In this document: positions 1 to 5,296 of the stretch, piece by piece
Numbering within the stretch: the first letter of the stretch is position 1
How the letters are laid out: every line of letters starts with the position of its first letter
NCBI GenBank assembly: GCA_003023125.1
Contig: PXSY01000175.1
Coordinates: 1 to 6,251, forward strand
Direction: 5' to 3'
DNA length: 6,251 nt
Source of the DNA: Bacteroidetes bacterium QH_10_64_19
GTDB taxonomy: Bacteria; Bacteroidota; Rhodothermia; Rhodothermales; Salinibacteraceae
Made by a program: the position numbers and the translations under genes
Notes under the pieces: model-generated
Seen by the model: only the letters and a program-made list of their open reading frames with translations
The model's database searches: none
Told to the model about the DNA's origin: nothing

Positions 1-223
1 CCGGATCTACGCTGTGAATATTTTGGGAAACAAGTATCAGTACTTTCTCTCTCGCATCGTCCGACCACTGTCTCCCCCAGAACCGACCCCGAGCATCGGT
101 CTCACGAGCGCCCTCCTGTGTCCCAATTTCCACACCGAATTCAGCCCGCCGCATTTGCACCGGGACGCTTCCCCCACGTACCTTTCCGGTGCGCGCTTGT
201 CCGTCACCGGCCTTTTTCCGCTT

Positions 224-1024
224 ATGCGCATTACCTTCCTGATTGCAGCCCTGTTCGGCGGCCTGTGCACATCCGCCCTGGGCCAAACCATCTGGTCCCG
301 GCCCTACCAGCCCAATCAGATTGCCGTAGAGGCGCTGGTGCCGGAGCGCCCAACCGCAAACACGTCGGTGGGATCGGGCGCCACGTTTCTTACACTTACC
401 CGGTCGCTCAACGACAACGTCGAACTGGCGACCGAACTGCCCGTGGCCCGCCACGCCACCGACGCCATCTCCTCTACGGCGGTGGGCAATCCGTACGTGG
501 GCCTCGGACTGAGCAGCGGCACCTTTCCCGTTCTGTTTGAAGCAGGCGTTCGCCTCCCGGCCGTCTCTACCAATTCGGCCCGGTCGGTAGGGAAACGGGC
601 GGACATCGGCCGCACCGCGGCCTTTCAGAACGAGGACATTTCCGTGACGGCCCTGCTCAATGGGCGCATTCCCATCGGTCGCCGCACGTCCCTCCGCCTT
701 CGCACCGGGGTCACCTTCGCCTCCACCGATACGTCCGCCACTGCCGCCACAGAGGCGAGACGCTGGCGGCTCCCCTACAGCGTCCAGCTATGGCGGGAGG
801 GCGACCGGTTCTTGACCGGACTGAGCGTTGTGGGCCGCCCCCGACTCACGGACCCTGGCGTCGACGAGGGACGCAGTACGAATAGTGTCGTTCTTTCGAT
901 CATGCTCGATGGGGAACGCATCCAGCCCGGGCTGGTCGTGGGCGTCGGCCTCGATCCGCTCGTCGAAGACGGGCGATTCGAGTGGGTCGGCGGCCTCACG
1001 CTCTCCCTCTCCTACGATCGGTGA
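224..1024 (+). CDS. Secreted, probable outer-membrane beta-barrel protein (hypothetical)
   Basis: Predicted 266-residue exported protein. The frame is open further upstream (to a GTG at position 14), but the ATG at 224 is chosen because it begins a clear signal peptide: MRITFLIAALFGG, then a likely signal peptidase I site after Ala-Leu-Gly at residues 18-20, leaving a mature N-terminal Gln. The rest is rich in alternating hydrophobic and polar stretches separated by Gly/Asp/Asn turns, for example around 88-112 (GNPYVGLGL, then FEAGVRLP), 153-166 and 221-266. It ends in a strand-like LTLSLSYDR. This looks like a small outer-membrane beta-barrel, and the GNPYVGLGL and FEAGVRLP stretches recall the 'MetA-pathway of phenol degradation / transporter' barrel family (PF13557), from memory only. 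No catalytic motif is seen and its substrate is unknown. There is no Shine-Dalgarno sequence before the ATG. The 223 bases upstream hold no other gene and no convincing promoter. It converges on rpoN. Confidence 0.7.
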   Translation: MRITFLIAALFGGLCTSALGQTIWSRPYQPNQIAVEALVPERPTANTSVGSGATFLTLTRSLNDNVELATELPVARHATDAISSTAVGNPYVGLGLSSGTFPVLFEAGVRLPAVSTNSARSVGKRADIGRTAAFQNEDISVTALLNGRIPIGRRTSLRLRTGVTFASTDTSATAATEARRWRLPYSVQLWREGDRFLTGLSVVGRPRLTDPGVDEGRSTNSVVLSIMLDGERIQPGLVVGVGLDPLVEDGRFEWVGGLTLSLSYDR

Positions 1025-1033
1025 GCATGAACC

Positions 1034-1131
1034 GTGAAACGTGACAGCGTGATGCGTGAGGGATGGGGCCAAACGTTCATCAAGCAGACTCACGCATCAC
1101 TCCTCACGCCTCACTCTTCACGCATCACGTT
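1034..1131. repeat. Inverted array of 7-bp GTGA/TCAC units between convergent genes
   Basis: The right half (1090-1131) is six consecutive 7-bp units, each beginning TCAC and followed by three variable bases. The left half (1034-1062) is four units beginning GTGA (one is 8 bp), so it is the reverse complement of the same pattern. Bases 1049-1060 (GTGATGCGTGAG) pair perfectly with 1089-1100. A second 12-bp pairing, 1048-1059 with 1118-1129, is also possible, so two mutually exclusive stems exist. The array sits between two genes that end towards each other and could act as a two-way transcription stop or mRNA-stabilising hairpin, but there is no T tract. Its last two units are also the final codons and the stop of rpoN. 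Confidence 0.8.
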
Positions 1132-2617
1132 CCTCCTCGTCGAGCACAATTTCCCGACGCAGGCGGGCCACCGGAATGCCGAGCTGCTTGCGGTACTTCG
1201 AGACGGTGCGCCGGGCAATCTTAAAGCCCTTCTCCTCCAACGTGTCGGCCAGGACCGAGTCCGACATCGGATCGGTCTTGTCCTCCGCGTCGACAATGCG
1301 CTGGAGCTCCGCCTTCACTTCCTTGTTGGACACCTCTTCCCCGTCGACCGTCTCCAGCCCCTCGGAGAAGAAGTACTTGAGCTCGTAGACGCCCCACTCG
1401 GTCTGCACGTACTTGCCGTTCACCACGCGGCTGACGGTGGAGATGTCCATGTCGATGATCTCGGCCACGTCCTTCAGGATCATCGGCTTGAGCTTTCCCT
1501 CTCCGTACCGGAAAAAATCCTCCTGGAGCTGGACGATGGCGTCCATCACCAGGTACATCGTGTGCCGCCGCTGATTGATCGAGTCAATAAACCACTGCGC
1601 CGAGCTGAATTTGTCCTTCAGAAACTCTTCGGTCTCCTCGTCCACCTCCTCTTCGCCGTCAGATTCCTTTTGTGCCTTGAGCTTCTCAAGCATCTTGCGG
1701 TAGTGGCGCGAGACGTGCAGGTCGGGGGCATTCCGACCGTTGAGAGTAATCACAAACTCCCCGTCCACGTAGCGCACCGTAAAGTCGGGCGTAATGTAGT
1801 TGGTCTCCTCCGAAAACTCCCCCTCGCCCGGCTTCGGGTCGAGGCGCTCCCGGATCAGGTCGAAGGCGGTCTTCAGCTCCCGCTCGTCCACGCCGAGCCG
1901 CTTGGTGAGTTTGTCGAAGTGCTTTTTCTTGAACTTCTCGTACTGGTCTTCGAGCATGGCGATGGCCGTATCGCGGCCGTCCACGTCCTCGGGCATGCGA
2001 TAGAGTTGGAGAAGGAGGCACTCCTGAAGGTCCCGCGCCGCGATGCCCGCCGGATCGAGCGACTGCACCTGCCGCAGGACGCGCTCTACGTCGTCCTCCT
2101 GAATCTCAATGCCGTAGTTGAAGAGAATGTCGTCGAGGATGGAATCGATTTCCCGCTTCAGGTAGCCGTCCTCGTCGATGGAGCCGATGATCTGGTCGGC
2201 AACAATCTCGTCGGTCTCATCGAGGTTCAGGAACGAGATCTGCTCCTGGAGTTGCTCGGCCAGGGACTGATCCGCCGGCATCGGCCGGTCGCGGTCGTCC
2301 TCGTCGGCATTGTACCCTGGCTGGGCGTTGTAGCCGTACATGTCGTCGGTGTTGTTGAGGAGGTCCTCAACGTCGAAGTCCTCCTCCTCGTCTTCGGTCT
2401 CCAACTCGTTTTCCATCTCCTCCGCGGTCGCATCGAGCTCCTCTTCCTCTCGCTGCTGCTCCTCGCTCTGGCCCTCTTCGAGGAGCGGATTCTCTTCGAG
2501 CTCGTCTTCGATGCGCTGCTCCAGCTCGAAGGTGTCCAGCTGCAGCAGCTTGATGTACTGGATCTGCTGCGGGGAAAGCTTCTGTTGGAGCTCCTGTTCT
2601 TGCTTAAGCTCGAGCAT
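1118..2617 (-). CDS. rpoN: RNA polymerase sigma-54 factor RpoN
   Basis: Sigma-54, which directs RNA polymerase to -24/-12 promoters and needs an AAA+ enhancer-binding activator to open DNA; no such activator is in this window. It has 499 residues, normal for the family. Region I (about 1-48) is the Gln/Leu-rich activator-interaction segment, with KLSPQQIQYIKLLQL and ELEENPLLEE. Region II (about 49-117) is extremely acidic: 21 of residues 51-85 are Asp or Glu. The core-binding domain follows (about 118-310). A second acidic linker (317-333) precedes the helix-turn-helix region (LKDVAEIIDMDISTVSRVV, 381-399) and the conserved GVYELKYFF (409-417). The RpoN box ARRTVSKYRK (468-477), which reads the -24 element, is intact. 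The start is fixed by the region I alignment; no ribosome-binding site is visible. The gene is divergent from ruvB, and its stop codon lies inside a 7-bp repeat array. Confidence 0.97.
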   Translation of the reverse strand: MLELKQEQELQQKLSPQQIQYIKLLQLDTFELEQRIEDELEENPLLEEGQSEEQQREEEELDATAEEMENELETEDEEEDFDVEDLLNNTDDMYGYNAQPGYNADEDDRDRPMPADQSLAEQLQEQISFLNLDETDEIVADQIIGSIDEDGYLKREIDSILDDILFNYGIEIQEDDVERVLRQVQSLDPAGIAARDLQECLLLQLYRMPEDVDGRDTAIAMLEDQYEKFKKKHFDKLTKRLGVDERELKTAFDLIRERLDPKPGEGEFSEETNYITPDFTVRYVDGEFVITLNGRNAPDLHVSRHYRKMLEKLKAQKESDGEEEVDEETEEFLKDKFSSAQWFIDSINQRRHTMYLVMDAIVQLQEDFFRYGEGKLKPMILKDVAEIIDMDISTVSRVVNGKYVQTEWGVYELKYFFSEGLETVDGEEVSNKEVKAELQRIVDAEDKTDPMSDSVLADTLEEKGFKIARRTVSKYRKQLGIPVARLRREIVLDEEERDA

Positions 2618-2902
2618 AGGACAGACGCGATCGGCCTCGTTCGAAGAACGCTGAGGGGTTCGGCGACAGGTTCGTGTGTCCCACGTGCAACGTCTGTACC
2701 GTAGAACCTGTCGGGTGGCGCAAGATTCGTTCCGTACGGTTCAAGTTTTGTTACGCAGGGTCCGACCGAAAGTTTGCACGACCGAGGGGGCGCTCGCCGC
2801 CGCCCGACACACAGTGCCCACACATGAAACCCTCTGCGCCGTCCCTGCTTGAACGAAACAGCACCGTTGTTTTCCTCCCAGCGACCAGTCCCCGTTTCGT
2901 TC
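2618..2902. promoter_or_regulatory. Divergent rpoN-ruvB control region
   Basis: These 285 bases separate the start codons of rpoN (leftward) and ruvB (rightward) and must carry both promoters. No convincing -35/-10 pair, Bacteroidota-type -33/-7 pair or sigma-54 -24/-12 site could be picked out by eye. It does hold several symmetric sequences that are described separately: CGTTCgaaGAACG (2638-2650), a 10-bp inverted repeat (2664-2713), the 8-bp palindrome CCGTACGG near 2732, and a 10-bp inverted repeat ending at the ruvB start (2850-2903). No small gene is supported here. Confidence 0.6.
2664..2713. repeat. Perfect 10-bp inverted repeat, possible operator
   Basis: CGACAGGTTC at 2664-2673 is matched exactly by its reverse complement GAACCTGTCG at 2704-2713, with a 30-bp spacer. 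It lies 47-96 bp upstream of the rpoN start and about 190 bp upstream of ruvB. Two identical half-sites this far apart (40 bp centre to centre, about four helical turns) could be two binding sites for one regulator on the same DNA face. The symmetry is seen directly; the role is inference. Confidence 0.4.
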
Positions 2903-2903
2903 A
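2850..2903 (+). repeat. 10-bp inverted repeat whose right arm reaches the ruvB start codon
   Basis: TGAACGAAAC (2850-2859) and GTTTCGTTCA (2894-2903) are exact reverse complements separated by 34 bp. The right arm ends on the A of the ruvB ATG. If the transcript begins upstream of 2850, this stem would fold over the start codon and could limit translation. It could also be a paired protein-binding site. Neither is shown by the sequence alone. Confidence 0.4.
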
Positions 2904-3883
2904 TGAGCACTTCCAGATCCGATGCCCTCGACCCGAAGGCCGACCGCTCGGAGACCGACGTCGAAAAGCTCCTGCGCCCACAGTCGCTCGACGAGTTCAT
3001 CGGGCAGGAGAAGACCAAGGAGAACCTGAACGTGTTCATGACGGCGGCGCTGCAGCGGGGGGAGGCGCTCGACCACGTGCTGCTCTCAGGGCCGCCCGGC
3101 CTCGGCAAAACCACGCTCGCCACCATCATTGCCAACGAGATGGGCGCGCGCCTCCGCACCTCCAGCGGACCCGTCCTCGAAAAGCCGGCCGACATCGCCG
3201 GGGTGCTCACGAATCTGGAGGAAGGGGACCTCCTCTTTATCGACGAGATCCACCGCCTCAGCCCGGTGGTGGAGGAGTACCTCTATTCGGCCATGGAGGA
3301 TTACGACCTGCCCCCGTTCACCATGGTGGGCGCCACGACGCGAAAGGGCCTCCTCACCGCTCCCCTCCGCGCCCGCTTCGGGATCGACTTCCGCTTCGAC
3401 TACTATTCGGCCGAACTCCTGCAGCAAATCACGCAGCGCTCGGCTCGGATTCTGAACGTGGACACGACCGCGGAGGGGGCCCATGAGATTGCCCGTCGCA
3501 GCCGGGGCACGCCCCGCGTGGCCAACCGCCTCCTCCGCCGCACCCGCGACTTTGCGGAGGTGGAGGGCGAGGGCCGCATCACGAAGGCCATCGCCGACCG
3601 CGCCCTCAATGCGCTTGACGTCGACGAGGAGGGCCTCGACGACATGGACACGCGCATCCTGCTCACGCTCATCGACAACTTCGACGGCGGGCCGACGGGC
3701 CTCAAAAACCTGGCGGTGTCGGTCGGCGAAGAATCGGGGACGATCGAGGAAGTGTACGAGCCCTACCTCATCCAGGAGGGGTTCATGGAGCGCACGCCCC
3801 GGGGCCGGGTCGCCCTCCAGCGGGCGTACGACCACTTCGACCGGGCCTCGTCGCCCGACCAGGACCTGTTCGATCAGGAATGA
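2903..3883 (+). CDS. ruvB: Holliday junction branch-migration ATPase RuvB, lacking the RuvA-contact hairpin
   Basis: RuvB is the AAA+ hexameric motor that, with RuvA, drives branch migration of Holliday junctions in recombinational repair. It has 326 residues from the ATG at 2903, which gives the usual N-terminus ([19 protein letters not shown], from residue 24); a TTG at 2849 would add 18 atypical residues. Seen: Walker [10 protein letters not shown] (63-71), [13 protein letters not shown] (88-100), Walker [12 protein letters not shown] (110-120), sensor 1 GATTRKG (143-149), the arginine-finger region LRARFGI (155-161), sensor 2 region [13 protein letters not shown] (201-213), and the C-terminal winged-helix domain GGPTGL to [17 protein letters not shown] (262-302). 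The oddity is at 131-139. MEDY is followed at once by DLPPF, where E. coli and other RuvBs have about 17 more residues forming a beta-hairpin that binds RuvA. The reading frame is otherwise intact. It stands alone, with no ruvA or ruvC in view. Confidence 0.96.
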   Translation: MSTSRSDALDPKADRSETDVEKLLRPQSLDEFIGQEKTKENLNVFMTAALQRGEALDHVLLSGPPGLGKTTLATIIANEMGARLRTSSGPVLEKPADIAGVLTNLEEGDLLFIDEIHRLSPVVEEYLYSAMEDYDLPPFTMVGATTRKGLLTAPLRARFGIDFRFDYYSAELLQQITQRSARILNVDTTAEGAHEIARRSRGTPRVANRLLRRTRDFAEVEGEGRITKAIADRALNALDVDEEGLDDMDTRILLTLIDNFDGGPTGLKNLAVSVGEESGTIEEVYEPYLIQEGFMERTPRGRVALQRAYDHFDRASSPDQDLFDQE

Positions 3884-4012
3884 CGGGGCATGGATGCTCC
3901 GGACACATGGAGGCTTCGGAAGCTTGGTGCAGCGTCAACCGTCATTCTACGAGGTTAATGCGCGATCTCAAAATCCTAGGCAGGTCGCTCCGAGCGCAGC
4001 CCGGAGACTACT

Positions 4013-4060
4013 TCCACGCTTCCACACCTCCACACTCCCACACCTCCAGACCTTCAACCC
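4013..4060. repeat. Array of six 8-bp units, consensus TCCACACC
   Basis: Six consecutive octamers follow the pattern TCCACACC with changes at one to a few positions each: TCCACGCT at 4013, TCCACACC at 4021, CCCACACC at 4037, decaying to TTCAACCC at 4053. The period is exactly 8 bp throughout, unlike the 7-bp arrays elsewhere in the window. It lies about 130 bp after the ruvB stop. Purine and pyrimidine are strongly partitioned (one strand is nearly free of G). Confidence 0.75.
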
Positions 4061-4165
4061 TACGCTCTCGTGACTTCTGTCCGAACGCGTCGTAGGACCC
4101 AGCTGCGCCGGAACTGGATTTCCCCCGTAGACTATGACTCTCCGGAATTCATCGCTTCTGGTATG

Positions 4166-4179
4166 CATTGTGCACGATG
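4166..4179. promoter_or_regulatory. Imperfect palindrome CATtGTGCACgATG, possible operator
   Basis: Fourteen bases read CAT-T-GTGCAC-G-ATG, a palindrome with a GTGCAC core and matching CAT/ATG arms; only the two bases flanking the core break the symmetry. It is about 150 bp upstream of fdxA and outside the repeat arrays. The size and symmetry would suit a helix-turn-helix dimer, but no promoter could be placed beside it. Confidence 0.2.
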
Positions 4180-4199
4180 TGCGCGATACGATGCCTGAG

Positions 4200-4254
4200 A
4201 CGTGACGCGTGATCGCAGCGGAGCCGTCCTCACGGCTCACGTTTTTACGCTTCA
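4200..4254. repeat. Second GTGA/TCAC inverted repeat element
   Basis: The left arm ACGTGACGCGTGA (4200-4212) pairs with TCACGGCTCACGT (4230-4242) at 11 of 13 positions. TCAC then recurs at near-heptamer spacing further right (4252-4255, 4267-4270). The layout (GTGA units, spacer, TCAC units) is the same as in the element at 1034-1131, so the two look like diverged copies of one dispersed repeat family. Confidence 0.55.
4221..4246 (+). terminator. Terminator-like hairpin with short T run
   Basis: GAGCCGT (4221-4227) and ACGGCTC (4232-4238) form a perfect 7-bp, GC-rich stem with a CCTC loop. Three bases later there is a run of five T (4242-4246). This resembles a weak intrinsic terminator on the + strand. 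Its distance from ruvB (over 330 bp) and its place about 80 bp before fdxA suggest either a late ruvB terminator or a leader hairpin of fdxA. A second ACGGCTCC at 4257-4264 could pair with 4220-4227 instead, giving an alternative fold. Confidence 0.4.
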
Positions 4255-4280
4255 CGACGGCTCCCCTCACCTGCCGCCTA

Positions 4281-4329
4281 CGCACAACACTCCCCCCTCA
4301 TCCCTCAACGCTCAACGCCAAACGCACAT
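4281..4329. repeat. Array of seven 7-bp units abutting the fdxA start codon
   Basis: Seven consecutive heptamers of the type CGCTCAA / CCCTCAA occupy the whole stretch before fdxA: CGCACAA at 4281, CACTCCC at 4288, CCCTCAT at 4295, CCCTCAA at 4302, CGCTCAA at 4309, CGCCAAA at 4316 and CGCACAT at 4323. The last unit contains the A and T of the fdxA ATG. The array is therefore the immediate 5' leader of the gene and leaves no room for a Shine-Dalgarno sequence. Confidence 0.7.
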
Positions 4330-4672
4330 GCCCTACGTCGTCGCCGAGCCCTGCGTCAACTGCAAGTACACCGATTGCGTCGAGGTCTGCCCGGTGGACT
4401 GCTTCTACGAGGGCCCCAACTTCCTCGCCATCCAGCCCGACGAGTGCATCGATTGTAACGCCTGCGTGCCGGTCTGTCCGGTCGAGGCGATCTATCCGGA
4501 AGACCAGTTGCCGGAGGAATGGGAGCACTACACCCAGTGGAACGAGTATTTGGCCAACCAGTGGCGCGAGCTCGGCTATAACGTCACCGAAAAGACTGGC
4601 CCCCTCGAAGACGCCGAGGAGTGGGAGGACAGGGAAAAATCCGAGCAGGACATCCTGACGTGGGACGTGTAG
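4328..4672 (+). CDS. fdxA: Seven-iron (3Fe-4S/4Fe-4S) ferredoxin
   Basis: Small soluble electron carrier of 114 residues, closely matching the Azotobacter FdI-type ferredoxins (about 106 residues). The first cluster motif is [17 protein letters not shown] (9-25) and the second is [12 protein letters not shown] (40-51). By family numbering, Cys9, Cys17 and Cys50 bind the 3Fe-4S cluster, and Cys21, Cys40, Cys43 and Cys46 bind the 4Fe-4S cluster. Cys12 and Cys25 are the usual extra cysteines. The hallmark [20 protein letters not shown] is fully kept. The C-terminal half (52-114) is very acidic, with [19 protein letters not shown] and [11 protein letters not shown], consistent with a salt-adapted protein. 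The redox partner is not indicated: its neighbours are ruvB and a convergent membrane protein. The start is the only ATG before the conserved N-terminus and lies in a heptamer repeat with no ribosome-binding site. Confidence 0.96.
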   Translation: MPYVVAEPCVNCKYTDCVEVCPVDCFYEGPNFLAIQPDECIDCNACVPVCPVEAIYPEDQLPEEWEHYTQWNEYLANQWRELGYNVTEKTGPLEDAEEWEDREKSEQDILTWDV

Positions 4673-4682
4673 CGACTGTGGG

Positions 4683-4703
4683 TTGGGGAATGGGGATTGC
4701 GGA
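4683..4703. repeat. Short 7-bp array (TTGGGGA type) after fdxA
   Basis: Three heptamers in a row, TTGGGGA (4683), ATGGGGA (4690) and TTGCGGA (4697), lie in the 65-bp space between the convergent fdxA and DoxX-like genes. The array is short and could be chance, but the 7-bp period matches the other arrays here. No clear terminator hairpin was seen in this gap. Confidence 0.45.
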
Positions 4704-4737
4704 CTCGAGCCGTGAGGCCGCGCAGAGCGCCCAGCCC

Positions 4738-5241
4738 TCAATTGGCCGACGACTCGGAGCGGTCGGGATGCGCATCCGACGGATCACGGCTCCGCACCGT
4801 GCCCCCCACCGCGAGGGCGGCGCCGATGAGGACGGCATTCTTGATGATGTACTGCCCCTCCAGCGTGAGGCCCCACGGCACCTGCGTGAAGCAGACCTCC
4901 GGCAGCAGCACGAGCGGCAGGAGCGTGCCCGGCATCTGCAGAAAGAGCAGGAAAATGGCGGTGCGGTTCAACGGCCGGTACAACAGCCCTACCCCGATGG
5001 CCACCTCCCACCAGCCTAGGAAGGGCACGAAGAAGTCCGGCGGCACAACGTACACAACGCTCCGCACCAGATCCTCGGCCGGGCTTATGCCCAGCGGCTT
5101 CAACAGCCCAAACCAGACAAACACGATCCCCAGCCCAATCCGAAGGATAAAGAGCCCGTTGCGCTGCATCCATCCGGCAACGCGGCGATCCAGCGGGCCG
5201 AGGCCGAGGCGTTCAAGGAGTTGCTCTTCAACAGAGGGCAT
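4738..5241 (-). CDS. Small DoxX-like four-helix membrane protein
   Basis: A 167-residue integral membrane protein from the ATG at 5241. After a charged N-terminus (1-28) there are four likely membrane segments: about 30-49 (FILRIGLGIVFVWFGLLKPL), 73-89 (VPFLGWWEVAIGVGLLY), 93-113 and 131-147. A polar, charged C-terminal tail of about 20 residues follows. The helix 1 signature RIGLGIVFVWFGLLK, followed by SPAEDLVR, and the GWWEVAIGVGLL in helix 2 are typical of the DoxX / DUF417 superfamily, whose members are often linked to redox or quinone chemistry, although for most the function is unknown. The open frame extends far upstream of 5241, but that part overlaps the acylase frame and is not membrane-like, so the ATG at 5241 is preferred. 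It lies 55 bp downstream of the acylase on the same strand and may share its transcript; its 3' end converges on fdxA. Confidence 0.8.
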   Translation of the reverse strand: MPSVEEQLLERLGLGPLDRRVAGWMQRNGLFILRIGLGIVFVWFGLLKPLGISPAEDLVRSVVYVVPPDFFVPFLGWWEVAIGVGLLYRPLNRTAIFLLFLQMPGTLLPLVLLPEVCFTQVPWGLTLEGQYIIKNAVLIGAALAVGGTVRSRDPSDAHPDRSESSAN

Positions 5242-5296
5242 AGAAAACAGGAGGGTGTAAAGAAAACGTGCTCGTTCCGACGGCACCCGTGGATGG

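Larger units (their letters stand above)
3884..4327. other. 444-bp gap between ruvB and fdxA, rich in short-period repeats
   Basis: No gene is supported here; the short open frames have no start or composition to recommend them. From left to right it holds a small imperfect hairpin AGGCTTCGGAAGCTT (3911-3925, no T tract, so a weak candidate for the ruvB end), an octamer array (4013-4060), an imperfect palindrome (4166-4179), a GTGA/TCAC inverted element with a terminator-like hairpin (4200-4254), and a heptamer array running into the fdxA start (4281-4329). The fdxA promoter should lie in here, but none was identified. Confidence 0.7.

Noticed and set aside
19..25. TATTTTG resembling a Bacteroidota -7 promoter element
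   Set aside because: It is one base short of TAnnTTTG, no -33 TTTG could be paired with it within the window, and it is 200 bp from the chosen start.
14..223. N-terminal extension of the first gene back to a GTG at 14
   Set aside because: The added 70 residues are Pro/Ser/Arg-rich and would bury a clear signal peptide that begins at the ATG at 224.
1034..1131. CRISPR array interpretation of the heptamer repeats
   Set aside because: Units are 7 bp with no spacers and the two halves are inverted; no cas genes are present.
1034..2704. Very long open frame (556 codons) on the + strand opposite rpoN
   Set aside because: It is a shadow: its product is a Leu/Val/Arg-rich antisense of the acidic RpoN sequence, with no domain and no start signal, while RpoN on the other strand is unmistakable.
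2716..2731. TGGCGC... resembling a sigma-54 -24 element between rpoN and ruvB
   Set aside because: The -12 part (TTGC-like) does not match at the required spacing, so the site fails the consensus.
2732..2739. CCGTACGG palindrome
   Set aside because: Only 8 bp with no extension; expected by chance in high-GC DNA of this length.
2227..3210. Long - strand frame spanning the start of rpoN, the spacer and the start of ruvB
   Set aside because: It is a Ser/Arg-rich out-of-frame translation overlapping two certain genes on both strands.
3086..3835. - strand frame of 249 codons opposite ruvB
   Set aside because: Antisense shadow of a high-GC gene; no recognisable motif.
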